From Hemileia vastatrix (taxonomy: Eukaryota > Basidiomycota > Pucciniomycetes > Pucciniales > Zaghouaniaceae): 64,000 nt of DNA. Shown one piece after another: positions 35,053 through 46,575 of the stretch (position 1 is the stretch's first letter; each line of letters starts with the position of its first letter). A program made the translations under genes and the position numbers. A model generated the notes under the pieces. It saw nothing but the letters and a program-made list of their open reading frames with translations, ran no database searches and was not told the origin of the DNA. The stretch lies in assembly GCA_030280995.1 (NCBI GenBank), contig JASXTE010000002.1, positions 3,917,683 through 3,981,682 on the forward strand, read 5' to 3'.

Positions 35053-35230
35053 CTCGCCCACCAAAAAAAACAATAAAAAATGATAAGTTATACATTTTCT
35101 TTATTTATTTGTAATTTTTCAGGTATTCAGATTAATTCTGTAGCATTAAAGATTATTCTTTAAATAAATAAAACATAATAAAATATTATGAGTACTGGTT
35201 CTTTAACCTCTCAGCTGGTTGAACAGAAAT

Positions 35231-35635
35231 TTATTTCTGTTTAAATTTTTTAAGAAGAGAGGATAAATTTGAAATTTCTTTTTCAGGTATCGATTTATCA
35301 AATTCATTTGATTTCCCCTTAAATCTTAATAAATACTCAGTTCCTTTTTCCTTAGTAAGGATTCTTTTCTTGAATATTTTTTCAATCTCTGATTTTTCCA
35401 CAATTTCTTCAGGTTGCTTTTTAGGCCTTCCCCTTCTTTTTAGAAATAAGTCAGGATCATTAGCATGGTGAGGTTTCAATAATGAGATAGGGAAAGCTGG
35501 ATGTTTCCTATCATATGGGGCATATAATATGACTTCCACTGCATTATTACCAACCATTTTTCATACTAAAAAAGGTCCTAAAAAGGGATCCTTTAATTTA
35601 AAATTACCTTGTAAGTTATAATGTAGTGTTAAAAT
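35231..35635 (-). pseudogene. gypsy-G pol C-terminus with chromodomain-like end
   Basis: The minus strand encodes KLKDPFLGPFLV (GPY/F element), a stop, then NAVEVILYAPYDRKHPAFPI and SLLKPHHANDPD, and a basic RRGRPKKQPEE linker. A chromodomain-like EKIFKKRILTKEKGTEYLL...PEKEISNL segment follows and ends in TAA at 35231. The rest of this chromovirus was cut off by insertion of gypsy-F at 35636. Confidence 0.75.
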
Positions 35636-36448
35636 TGTCACGCACCACGTGACACTTGAGGCACAAGCAGCTCATTAAATCAATAATACAGAGGTCTAAA
35701 TCCATACTAGAAGTGCAGAAAACAATTCTACATAGCAACTGCAACTTTCCTTTGTGTACTCACTATTCAACTGCGCTAATCTAAACTTTAAATCTAAATT
35801 AGTCAATCTCTCAATAGTGTGTTTAGTCTTTTTCTTCGAATAGCCAACGCACAGCGGAACGGTCAATGCAATATTCGGCTAAAGGTTTTATTAAGTGTCT
35901 GTGGGTTATTAACAGGGGTAGTGAGCAAGGACGGGATAGTTATTGGAGGATCAAAGGGTTAACAGATGTTAGTGAGGAGGGTCCAGGTGTAATGGGTGTA
36001 TTTTTGGAGGTCTGTGGTGTGCGGAATGATGGATGGGTATGAGGTCAATGCGAGGAGGAGTAATGGATATAAAAGGGGTTGAATTTTGGTTTGATATTTC
36101 TTTAGAATTAAATTATAAAATGTATATATAGTTAATAGTGGTAAAGCTTCAGGTTAAATCATCATTATTATACATTTCCTTATCTTTCTCAGTAATCATT
36201 TCTAAAACTTAAATATTTGATTATTGAGTTTCCAACCCTTTGTGAGATCTTAAGAATATTAATATTACCTTTAAATTATATTAGAATTCTTATTGAACAT
36301 ATCTCAAAGCAGTAGCTCTTCCTTCAAGTCATCTTCAAATCACTTCCTCAAACATTTCCTCTGTGGTTTGAAGAAGTTTCTAAACTCCTCTCTCCATATT
36401 ACTTTCCCAGGAACACCCTTGACCTTGTGCGTAGGTCCTCCGGTGACA
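35636..36448 (+). repeat. gypsy-F 5' LTR
   Basis: 813 bp. The first ~360 bases match 42651-42997 closely. A probable primer-binding site, TGGATTCTCTGTAGTTC, starts at 36456, seven bases after the LTR. Confidence 0.85.
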
Positions 36449-36523
36449 GTATAATTGGATTCTCTGTAGTTCTCATTCTTTGAACCACTACTTCCTTTTT
36501 CACGTGTCTCTAAATTTTTTAAA

Positions 36524-37078
36524 ATGGCACCTGTTCAACTCACTCCTACTATGGGCGCTACTACTAGGGCTTGCGCCAGAGGCAGGCTAACAGACACACG
36601 GCTTGTTTCCCAGAGCACTTCAATTTCAAGTAGGTTGGAATGATGCTGCCCTCAAGTATCATTTCAAAAAGTGACTTCCTTTGAGGATTATGGATCAATT
36701 AAATATTTTTGGTCAGAAGATGACTACTTTAACAGATTTAATGGATTGAACCCTTGAACTAGACAGCATTTACCAAGGACAACTACAACATCATTGATAC
36801 ACCAACAAATCTTAAGGCCTAAATTTTAAATCAGGACCTTATTCACACCCACGGACAACTCAATCAAAACCCAATAAGGGAAAGGACAAACCTCGACCAA
36901 AAAGCTCGACCCCAGGCAATATTAGTAAGGAACTGGATTCAAAAGGGGAACTTAAAGAAGCTGAGAGGAAGAGACAAGCAGATAATGGGTTATGTATGTA
37001 TTGTGGGGGTAAGCACAAGCTAGAAGACTGTGTGAAGTTGAAGGAAAGAGAAGGTACTAGTTCAGGGTCAGAAAACTA
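36524..37078 (+). pseudogene. gypsy-F gag, internally shortened
   Basis: It begins MAPVQLTPTMGATTRACARG at 36524 and ends with a CMYCGGKHKLEDC zinc knuckle (C-x2-C-x3-H-x4-C) and TAG at 37078. Stops and a missing middle (about 185 codons are left of the usual 300 or more) show decay. Confidence 0.75.
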
Positions 37079-37093
37079 GTAGATAGTTTACTT

Positions 37094-40000
37094 GTGTGCA
37101 GAGCAAACTATCTTATCTCTCCCAGTGCACAGAACCTCCATGTCTTAAGGACTGGAGTTTCCTTAAACCACTTGAGATTCATTATTTTTAAGGAGGATAC
37201 CCCCTTCAGTTGTCTTATAGACTCTGGAGCTTCAATTTCTTTTGTCACTTTATCTTTTGCCGAGAAGTTAAAGCTGACATTCACAGATATTGATCAAACT
37301 CCAATTTATTTGGTCGAATCAGAGGAACCCAAATATTGGGTAAGTAAGAAAGTTTTATGGGTTTTCAACTTTCCAAATTTTCCCCCCTTCAAGTGGGAAT
37401 TATCAGTCTTGGACGCCCCAAGAATGGACAATACCATCCTTGGCCATGACTTTTTAATGCATTGGAATCCTGAAATTGATTGGTCACAGGGATTGATCAC
37501 CCCACACACTAAGTATATTTCTGATTCTTCCATGCAGGTCAATAGGGAGTTAAACAACCTGCCTGAAAATGTTCTGCTAGAGGCCAAATCTCTTCCAGAT
37601 GACTTGCAAGCATCTGATATTTCTCTAAACGAGCAATTGGCTAACCCTTCTAGCTTGATCACTTCACTCAAAGAGGATTTAAATTGCCTCAAAGTAGTTG
37701 AATTATGCTCTCTCAATTCTGGTCTTCACTCAACAGATTCTCTTGAAGATAATGAGGATGACCAAATCAACGTTGAAGCCATTAAATCAACTCTACTGGA
37801 AATCTATCACAATTTCCTCAATGTTTTCTCAATCTGCAAGGCCAATAAGTTAACACCTCATTGACCCTACAACTATCAAATAGAGATAATAGGTCCAGTA
37901 CCTCCAGCAGGTCCTGTCTATTCTTTGTCAAAGGACTAATCTCAAGTTCTTCAAGACTACATTTCAGAGAATGTAGCCAAAGTTTTCATCAAAGCCAGTA
38001 AATCTCCAACCAGCTCCCCTGTTCTTTTTGTAAAGAAAAAGGATGATAGCCTTAGGTTGTGTGTTGACTATAGAAAGCTCAACACAGTCACAAAGAAGAA
38101 TGCATATCCCATTCCTTCTATGTCATTGCTTCTTACCCTTTTTAATGGTGCTAATTTCTTTTCTAAAATTGATCTTAGAGGCGCTTATAATCTTATTTGC
38201 ATTGCGGAAGGTCATGAACCACTTACTGCAATGGGCACTAGATTTGGTAGTTTTGAATATTCAGTCATGTCTTTTGGATTATGTAACGCACCATCTACTT
38301 TTCAAAATTTTGTTAATGACATCTTTCAAGATGTTGTTGAACAATTTTTTGTCATCTACTTAGATGATATTTTAATTTTCTCGAAGACACTAGATGAACA
38401 TATTCATCATGTTTGACAGGTTCTAAATTGCCTTCAAGATCACGGTCTCTATTCCAAGCACAAAAAATGCAAATTCCATCTTAAATCCATTGATTTTTTG
38501 GGGTTTACGTTGTCCACTGTTGGTTTAGTAATGGACAACAAAAAGGTCCAAAAAGTCCAGGAATTTCCTGAGCCCAAAACCATTAAATCCCTCCAAGTAT
38601 TTTTGAGTTTTGCCAATTTATATAGAAGATTTATTAAAGATTACTCTAAAAATATTTCCAATCTTACTTCTCTTCTTAAAAAAGATATTCCTTTTGTTTT
38701 TACTTCTACAGCACAAAAGGAGTTTGAAGCATTGAAGACTGCGTTCACCACAGCTCCAATTCTTTGACACTTTGATCCTTCTGCTTTGACAATAGTTGAG
38801 ACAGACGCTAGAAATTATGCTATTACAGGGGTCATTTATCAACTCAATCCTTAAACAAAATTGTTTCATCCTGTTGCTTTTGAGTCACGCAAACTCATTG
38901 CGGCAGAATTAAATTATGAAATTCATGACAAAGAGCTTTTAGCTATTATTCATTGTCTTAAGAAATGGTGCTCTTTTATTCTCAGCCTAGATAGTCCTTT
39001 TCAGATCCTAACTGACCATAACTCTTTGAAATACTTTATGTCTTCCAAAGTGTTAACCAGGCTTCAGGCCAGGTGGGCAGAATTTCTGTCTGAATTTCCC
39101 TTTCCTATTTCCTATTGCCCAGGTAAGAACTGCATTGTCCCAGATATCTTGTCACGTCGGGACAACATTTACCCACAGCAGGGGGATGCATTTGTTGACA
39201 AGAACCCAGCAAATGTGAAATCAATCTTCAACAAATCAATTTTAACAACTCATCAACTTTATTTGATGACAATTGAATCTTTTCATAATCCACTATCCAA
39301 CATCCTCGAAGCTCAGTCAAAGGACAATTATTGTATAGGGTTAAAAGACAAAATACTCTTAAAGCAAGGGGCCAAAAGATTTAGTATTGAATCAGGTCTA
39401 TTAGTTTCTGAAGGTAGAGTAGTCATACCCAACAACAATGAAATAAAATTATGGATTTTCAACAGTCAAAATGATTCTCCATTAGCTTGTCATTTTGGGG
39501 TTGATAAAACCTACCAGTTAATAGTGAGGAATTTCTTCTGGCCAGGAATGACCAGAGAAATCAAGGCCTATATAAGATCTTGTTACGAATGTAATAGGAA
39601 TAAGGCTCCCCATCACCGGAAGCATGGGTTGCTTCAACCATTTCCTGTTTCCTCTAAACCTTAGGGATCTTTATTGATGGATTTTATTTCTCAACTTCCT
39701 CTTTCTAATAATTTTGATGCTATGTCAGTAATAGTAGATAGATTTTCTTTAAAACCACTACTACTGCTACAGCAGAAGATTTGTCAAAATTGTTTCTAGA
39801 ATATGTATTTTCCAAACATGGCTTACTTAATGATATTATTTCAGATAGAGGCTCATTAGTTGTATCCACATTCTGTACTCAATTGTGTTGACAACTCAAT
39901 ATCACGAGGAATCTTTCCACGGCCTATCATCCTGAAACTGATGGGCAAACGGAAAGGGTCAACCAAATCCTCAAACAATATCTTTGAATGTATGTCAGTT

Positions 40001-40709
40001 ATCAACAAGGCAATTGGACCACATGGTTACCATTGGCCAAATTTGTTATAATAACTCGACTCATTCTGTGACACAACAATCTCCCTTTGAAAATGTTTAT
40101 GGAAGACATCCTTGATTCAACTCAATCCATGTAGGAACTAGTCATCCTGTGAAAAATTATCTTCTAACCATATCAAAACTCCAGGAAGAACTTAAATCAA
40201 ACTTAGAATTAGCGACTTGAAGGTACAAGGAACAGGACAACAAACATCGACAATCTGCTCCTTCCTTTAAACCAGGGGACAAAGTATGGCTCGACGCACA
40301 AAAAATTTGAACAACTTGACCATCTAAGAAACTGGCCAAAAAAATCTTGGAAACATTTGAGATCAACTCCGAAGTCTCTAAAACAGCATTTCGACTCAAG
40401 CTACCTCTTAAATGGCAGGCTATTCACCCTGTTTTTTACGTATCTCTCCTGGAACTGGCTCGAGAAACATACCGGGGCAGGAACCAACCTCCTCGGCAAC
40501 CGGTCGAAGTAGAAGACCATCTAGAGTTGGAAGTAAACCATATACTTGATTCAAGAATGCGCAAGGAAAAACTTCAATACCTCGTGGAATGGGAAGGCTT
40601 CCTCTATGACTCAGATAAAAAATCCTGGGAACCAGCCATCAATGATTCTAACACCCCTGAGCTCCTAAAATCTTTTCATCTTAAATATCCTTTAAAACAC
40701 AGACCTTAG
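37094..40709 (+). pseudogene. gypsy-F pol: protease, RT, RNase H, integrase, chromodomain
   Basis: Protease FSCLIDSGASISFVTL is near 37208. RT spans 37990-38420 with CVDYRKLN, FSKIDLRGAYN and YLDDILIFSK. The RT thumb and RNase H run to about 39150 (VETDARNYAITGVIYQ, ILTDHNSLKYF). The integrase zinc region ACHFGVDKTYQLIV...CYECNRN is near 39490-39600. The integrase core after 39660 is frameshifted, and the C-terminal chromodomain (VNHILDSRMRKEKLQYLVEW then EGF...SWEPA) is at about 40530-40680. At least six stops or frameshifts occur. Module order is that of chromoviruses. Confidence 0.9.
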
Positions 40710-41580
40710 AACTCTCTTTTATTTTTCTCTTCTCTTCTCTTTTTTTATTTTCTTTCTCTTTTCTTTCTTTTCTTAAAATTCTAAAACTTCTTCTCTTCTT
40801 AAAATCCTTACTCTGTTTTCTCTTTTCTTCTTTCTTCTTTTCAAAAGCTTTTTTAACCTTCTTTAAAAATAAATAAAATAAAATAAAATAAAATAAACTA
40901 AAATAAAATTAAATAAAATTAAAAAGTTGAATTAAAAATAAAATAAAATAAAATAATAAAAATAAAGTCTTAAAATTCATTAAATTAAAATCTTAAAAAT
41001 CAATAATTTCTTTAATTTTCTTTCTTTTTCAAAATACAATTTTTATTTCCTTATTTCTTTTTCTTTGAACTATCAAAATTTTTCATGAACTTAATACAAC
41101 AATCTTTCTCAAACTTCACTTCAACCTTTAAATCTCTCTTTTAAAATTCTTCTAACAAATTACTTCTTTCTTTCAAATTCTTTTTTCAAAACTATCTTTC
41201 TCTTTCTTTTCAAATAACCAAAATTCCTCAAAAACTTCAATAAATAAACTTTCACAAATAACAAATTTTTTTCTCATTAGATTTTCATTTCAAACAAAGT
41301 TGTTTCAATCAACCTTTTTTTTTCTTCTTACTTAAATTTTTTCTTTCTTTTCAAAACTTAAAACTAAAATTTTCTCATCTAAATATTTTTTCTTTTCTTC
41401 TTTCATTCAAATTTTATTTTTTCAAAATTTAAAACAAAATTTTATTCAAATATTTTTTTTCTTTCTTTTTCTTTTTCTTATTCAAAATCTTATAAAATAT
41501 ATATTAAAATTTCAATTAAAACAAAAAAATAAAATAAATAAATAAATACACAAATTACTTTCTACTTTTTTCTCTTTCCA
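40710..41580. other. Low-complexity pyrimidine- and AT-rich stretch of gypsy-F
   Basis: Long runs of TTTCTTTTCTT and a (AAATA)n array at 40868-40960. No gene. It lies between pol and the 3' end of the antisense gene. Confidence 0.7.
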
Positions 41581-41582
41581 TT

Positions 41583-42538
41583 TCAAATTTTCTCCTGTAT
41601 TTTCTCCTGAACCAATTTCTTCATATTTTCCAATACAACCCTTATTTCCTTCCTGCATTTTTCAAATACCTCCTCCTCTCCTACCGGTACCACTTCTCCA
41701 ATCTCCAGTAATTCTTCTGCCACATTGAAGGAGGAGGCATTGACAATCTTGTCAATCTCATCACTTAAATTTTCAATGAATCAAGCTCTTCCACCCTGGA
41801 GAGGTTTCTTTGACCAAACCTGGTAAAGGGTTTCCTTGTTTTCCTCCCTCAAATCAACCACCGGTTGACTTGCCTCAACTGGCAGCAATGGTGCAGCCTC
41901 CACAATTGGATCTTACGCAATGAAATCTGAATTCTAAAAACATACAGTCATCAGTATCAAAATTTTGAAATAAGAAAAGGCAGACTTACTTCAAAAAACG
42001 GGTCAGGCTCTAAAAATAACCTCGGGGTGACCTCTACTGTCACTTCCTCCTCTTCATCATCTACGATGATCATCTGCCGCTTCTTCGGAGTCCTGTTTAA
42101 AGTGGGAACTTCATTCTCATCCTCTTTGACCAGTTCATCCACCTCCTCTTCCACCCCTCCTTTTTTACCTGTGGCCTGGGTTACCCAAGTCGCCACAGTA
42201 TCCTCAACCTCTTCCTCAACTTCTTCTACCAAACAATTGTCCTGGACCGACACGTCCCAAATGTCTTTGAACACCTCTTTGGTCTTTGGGATTACCCAGT
42301 ACTTAGTCTTGGTAAATCTTCGCTCGATGTGCTCATTTTTTGAGAGAGCATCACATGTCACCCGTCTCCAGCAGCAAAACTCGCATTTCTGGGGAGGACC
42401 TCATGTGGCCCTGCTTTCGAGGCAAAAATACTCCATCAATTTGCAGGCAGTGCATGCTTGGAAATATTTCCGTGTGAAGATTCCATCATCCGCTTTGGGG
42501 TGTGGAGGCGTGGGAGTTGGAGTAGGGCAGTTCGACAT
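41583..42538 (-). pseudogene. Antisense Zn2Cys6-like accessory gene of gypsy-F, two exons
   Basis: The ATG at 42538 is 112 bp inside the 3' LTR. Exon 1 is 42538-41990, then a 56-bp intron with a GTAAGT donor and TTTTTAG acceptor, and exon 2 is 41933-41583. The frame holds 300 codons with three in-frame stops (TGA at 42401-42403, and TAA and TGA in exon 2). Cysteines 29, 32, 39, 52, 55 and 62 give exactly C-x2-C-x6-C-x12-C-x2-C-x6-C, identical to the gypsy-D antisense protein. The N-terminus is Pro/Thr-rich. Behind the cluster lie acidic Glu/Val repeats (VEEVEEEVED) and a helical C-terminus (EKCRKEIRVVLENMKKLVQE). The spacing suits fungal Zn2Cys6 DNA-binding domains. The acidic tail could be an activation region. 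Function is inferred. Confidence 0.72.
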
Positions 42539-42650
42539 TAAAAATAATAATAATAATTAATAAAAGAAGGAGTCAGAGAAAGTAGTGTGGGAAGAATGTG
42601 TCTCATGCTCAACGGAGCACGAATTTTATACCCGGGCATCTGTCACGCGC

Positions 42651-43000
42651 CACATGACACTTGAGGCAAAAGAAGCTCATTAAATCAATAATACAGAGGT
42701 CTAAATCCATACTAGAAGTACAGAAAACAATTCTACATAGCAACTGCAACTTTCCTTTGTGTACTCACTATTCAACCGTGCTAATCTAAACTTTCAATCT
42801 AAATTAGTCAATCTCTCAATAGTGTGTTTAGTCTTTTTCTTCAAAACGCCAATGCGCAGTGCAACGGTCAATGCAATATTCTGCTAAAGGGTTTATTAAG
42901 TATCTGTGGGTTATTAAAAGGGGTAGTGAGAATGAACGGGATGGTTAGTGGAGTATTAAAGGGTTAACAGATGTTAGTGAGGAGGGTCCAGGTGTAAAGG
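42651..43000 (+). repeat. gypsy-F 3' LTR, truncated by gypsy-E
   Basis: It matches the first ~360 bases of the 5' LTR up to GGTCCAGGTGTAA and then stops at the gypsy-E LTR, which begins TGTGGTACGC at 43001. Confidence 0.9.
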
Positions 43001-44329
43001 TGTGGTACGCGCCTCTCAGGAAGCGTGATTTTAGACCAATCAGCGCGCGTAGTCCAGGAAGAACAAAGGGGAGTTAGCGCAGCAGGAAATGTTAAAATAT
43101 AATATGTATTTGTGTGTTTCAAGGAACAAAGGAAATGGAAGCGCGGAAAAATATTAAGGGTCTGTGCGCTTGGATTTTGCAGCAAGATGTGCCGCACAAT
43201 AGGGAATTGTGTATTATTAACTTAGGACTATTACGCGCTAAACAATATGGATTTGGGCTTTCCAAAAAGTATGTGTTACGCATTAAGAAGAAAGTCATGG
43301 ATTAAGGATGACTCAAGTGCATGGTATGCTGTACCGCGGCCAGTTGGGAAACTTACTGAGACAAGTAATGAAGAATGCTAACTAGTTAAGCGAGCTGTCA
43401 GAACTACGAACCTAGTATTAAAGCAAAGAGAGTGGGGACTCAATTGTAAAACTACCCAAGAGTTAAGGCAACTAGACGCAGCGTTAGGATAAGTCAAACT
43501 TGGAACTAGCGCTAAAACAAAACAAGGTATAGTTAAAAGCGCATATGTGGAGAATCAGTGAAACAAGTTAATACTAGTGTTAGTAATTATAGGGTCTGAT
43601 TTAGACGCTGTAGTTGTTGTAAGCAGCGTAAGTAGCATACTAATAAATTAGTTATTGTTTTACTAATGTGGCGCTAGAGTCAGCGCTGGAGATCCATTAG
43701 GGAACTGTGTCTTGAGCACTGGAAGAATACAAAAGGAGGACTATTAGGGAGGACTGGTCGATCTATCTATTTAGTTAATAAAATAAGAAAAATTGCATTA
43801 GTTGTCATTTTAAAAAAAAACAGATCATAGAAAAATCAATATAGAGATATACATGTAGCTATAGTCATAGTACCCAGTATAAGATATTAGATCTTTTTGT
43901 GATTAATTGTTTGAGAGAGTATTAAAAGGTATTTTCTGAGTCTTTTAGAGTTTGTGCGTCTGTGTGTGTATTTCATATAGTATAGTGAAAAAGTGAAACA
44001 TATAGAGAATATATAGATTCAGTGGGATTAACTATTATTAGAGATATTTTATTACTATAATAAGGCATATTCAAAGAGAGCGCTTCAAGAGGGAGTAGCT
44101 GTGGATAATAGCGCTTGTTAAGAATAGAAATATCCAGATAGTAATATTTTTTTCTTTCCTTATCTTTAACTCATCTCAACGTATAAACTTTCTAGTCAAA
44201 TATTAGTGTTACACATTATTACACTGTCTTTAAAAATAAGAGTGGCAGGCACTTCTTTTTATAAATTAAAAAGGAGAACCAACCCATCTCGCATTTTGTC
44301 TACTGCTTAGTACTTTAGAACAGTCTACA
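43001..44329 (+). repeat. gypsy-E 5' LTR
   Basis: It starts TGTGGTACGC and ends AGTCTACA. It has an AGCGCT/GCGCTA-rich middle and the GAGCGCTTCAAGAGGGAGT block also found, inverted, in both gypsy-A LTRs. Confidence 0.88.
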
Positions 44330-44331
44330 AT

Positions 44332-44349
44332 TGGTGTCCCAACAGTGGC
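44332..44349 (+). promoter_or_regulatory. gypsy-E primer-binding site
   Basis: TGGTGTCCCAACAGTGGC follows the LTR by two bases. The complementary tRNA was not identified. Confidence 0.7.
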
Positions 44350-44579
44350 TTAATTGTAACTAGTATTTTTGATTAGATTGTTTGGTTTTTTTTTTAGGGT
44401 TTTGTCAAGAGGACGTAATCAAGCCGGCGCTTCAGCGGAAGAGTCGTAGGGTCTACAACAAGTGGATCAATAGCCGTTATCAGAGGATAGCGTAGGGCTG
44501 TATTGTGAAAAAATTCAGGTTTAATTACCAAGCGTGTGTTTTTTCTTTGTGATCTTTGCATTGATTTGATATTTTGGGA

Positions 44580-45244
44580 ATGGATCCTACTGCAAATACA
44601 TCTAGGGGATGTCAGGAGAGGGTTAAATCGCCCAATTCTTCGACATCGTTTCCGAAACCGGTAACCACAATTATTAGGTGTAAAGATGAAAGCTTGCTCT
44701 TTGCAGGAATTAATACCAAAAAGTTTTTACGCAGGTTTGAACAAGCAGCGGAAGTTCATAGAGAAACTGAATATGATATGGTACGACAAGTACTATTCTT
44801 TGTATCTGATGAATGCAAAGACAATTTAGAGGATCTAAAAGGGCATGAGGAGCAAAATTGGTTAGCGCTAAAAGAACAAATGCTCAAGAGATGGCCAAAA
44901 GTTACCGAGGAAACTAGGTATACGATGAAGGACCTGGATATTTTGGTAAATAGGGTCAAGGCTAGAGGAGGTGTTCGAGACCCCAAGGAATTTAAAAGTT
45001 TAAGGAAGACTTCGATCAGATAGTAGAATATTTAGTTAGTAACAAAGATTTTAGTGATGTTAATGCCTTGTTACCCTGGTTTTGTGAAGCGTTAGCGCCA
45101 GAAGTTGAAGACTGGGAAAAAAGGCGCTTGGATAGCGAAGGAAAGCTGGTTAAAAAGAGGGACGGAAATTATAAGTATCCCGGATTAGAAGAAGTGGAAA
45201 TGGCAGTGGAAGCTGAAATGAAGTTGTGTCGAGTTGAGCGACGT
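44580..45244 (+). pseudogene. gypsy-E gag, first part
   Basis: MDPTANTSRGCQERVK onward is collinear with gypsy-A gag. A 1-base shift near 45003 breaks the frame (SLRKTSIR then stop). The second frame continues with LPWFCEALAPEVEDWEKRR to the gypsy-D insertion at 45244. The helical capsid region is otherwise well kept. Confidence 0.88.
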
Positions 45245-46397
45245 TGTGGTAGCCTAAAGTTTAGTAAGGCACCTAAATATGTAAATGGAGTTATTACGGC
45301 GTGCAAGATTGGCGTTATTATTTTTTATAAAAGGGTTTTATTTAATTTATTGGAGTTTAAAATATGAAGAAATTGGTCACGAGCGAATGCCTACACAAAT
45401 ACAATTTATTTTACGGAGAAAACTTATTTTTACGGTCTGAAAAATTTATAAGTATCAAGTCAAGTCACTCAAGAACCTTGGGAAATTTTCCCAGAATTTT
45501 TACTATTTTTCTTATATTTTTAAATGAATTTTAAAGTTTTATAGAAATATTTACGTTTTCAAAAATTACTTAACTTTGATGAATTTTCACGGGGTAATTA
45601 GAGCTGCGCAAACTACGAAAATTAGTTTGGTATGTAAAGGGGAAGTAGCTCTATTATGTGTAATTTCTCTAGATTTTTTTATTATAGTTTTAAGGTTCTA
45701 ATTGAGTCCGGAAGTCCGTACGGACTCCATACGGACTCCGCTTTGACTCCGTACGGACTCTGTACGGACTCCGCTTCAGCTCCGTACGGACTCCGTACGG
45801 GCTCCGGATTGACTCTGGAAGAGCTCTGGAGGGGAAAACTTAGGCACGTGACTAGGAATACTTAAGCATTTCTCAAACTCGAAATTGAGAGGGGGGAGAG
45901 ATCATACAGCTTAATCTTTAACTACCACGGTCTCATTTTTTTATTACTCAACAAATTAAATAAATTTGTAATACCCTTATAACTTTATATTTTATATATA
46001 ACATTTTAGAAATACTACTCAACAATTAAAATAACACTTCATACAGGGTATCTTTAGAAAGGTCTTCATCGCTGGGACTTGATTATTGCTGTCTCATAAA
46101 AATTCAAATTATTATAAAAACATAAAAGTCAATCTTTTCAGATCTTTCACTGGTACACCTTAATTGTTGTTATCAGTATTTCTTTATCAACAGCCACTTT
46201 CTTTAAATCTCAATAAGCGTTAATTATTTTAGAGTTTCATTATTTTATCAATCAGATTCAAGTAGATTGGTTAGCTTAGTGATTTAGAATTCCCATTTTG
46301 TTATTTTTATTGGAAGGACGGGGTTTTCAGCTAAATCCACACATCTCCTCTGGATTCTGCTTACAGCAAGGCGACTGTAAGAGTTTACCTTACCATA
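45245..46397 (+). repeat. gypsy-D 5' LTR
   Basis: 1153 bp, starting TGTGGTA and ending TACCATA. It carries the CCGTACGG array at 45704-45810 and a CACGTG box near 45846. Confidence 0.93.
45704..45810. promoter_or_regulatory. CCGTACGG / CGGACTCCG array in gypsy-D 5' LTR
   Basis: About nine 11-17-bp units of the kind GGACTCCGTAC. Each yields everted CCG-TA-CGG and inverted CGG-ACT-CCG pairs; at least four perfect CCGTACGG occur. CGG pairs are the classic targets of fungal Zn2Cys6 regulators. The array length differs between the three LTR copies (also 57175-57262 and 61741-61815). Confidence 0.75.
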
Positions 46398-46399
46398 GT

Positions 46400-46421
46400 T
46401 GGCGCCCAACATGGGGTTCGA
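46400..46421 (+). promoter_or_regulatory. gypsy-D primer-binding site
   Basis: Starting TGGCGCCCAACATGGGGT and ending in TTCGA, it complements a tRNA 3' end far enough to include the T-loop sequence, over about 22 bases. The exact tRNA is not assigned. Confidence 0.8.
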
Positions 46422-46575
46422 TTTCTCTAGCTTTCTTTAAAAGACTTACTTGGATCAAGAACGTTATTAGCCTGCAAGAGGCTTATTTTCTGGAACTCTA
46501 ATTGGATTTTTGTTATTGGCCTGCAAGAGGCTTGTTATTTTATCGATTGTTAACGCTTTTTCATTACATATTGGG

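Larger units (their letters stand above)
35636..43000 (+). mobile_element. Ty3/gypsy chromovirus gypsy-F
   Basis: The 5' LTR (35636-36448) starts TGTCACGCACCACGTGACAC and ends CCGGTGACA. The 3' LTR (from 42651) is cut short at 43000 by gypsy-E. Between them are a shortened gag, pol with YLDD reverse transcriptase and a C-terminal chromodomain, about 0.9 kb of T/C-rich sequence, and a spliced gene on the opposite strand (42538-41583). Chromodomain gypsies integrate into heterochromatin by reading histone marks. Stops and frameshifts show it is dead. Confidence 0.9.

Noticed and set aside
42027..42560. 177-codon plus-strand ORF rich in Ser/Thr
   Set aside because: It is the mirror of the Glu/Val-rich antisense gene of gypsy-F, which has the conserved cysteines and splice sites.
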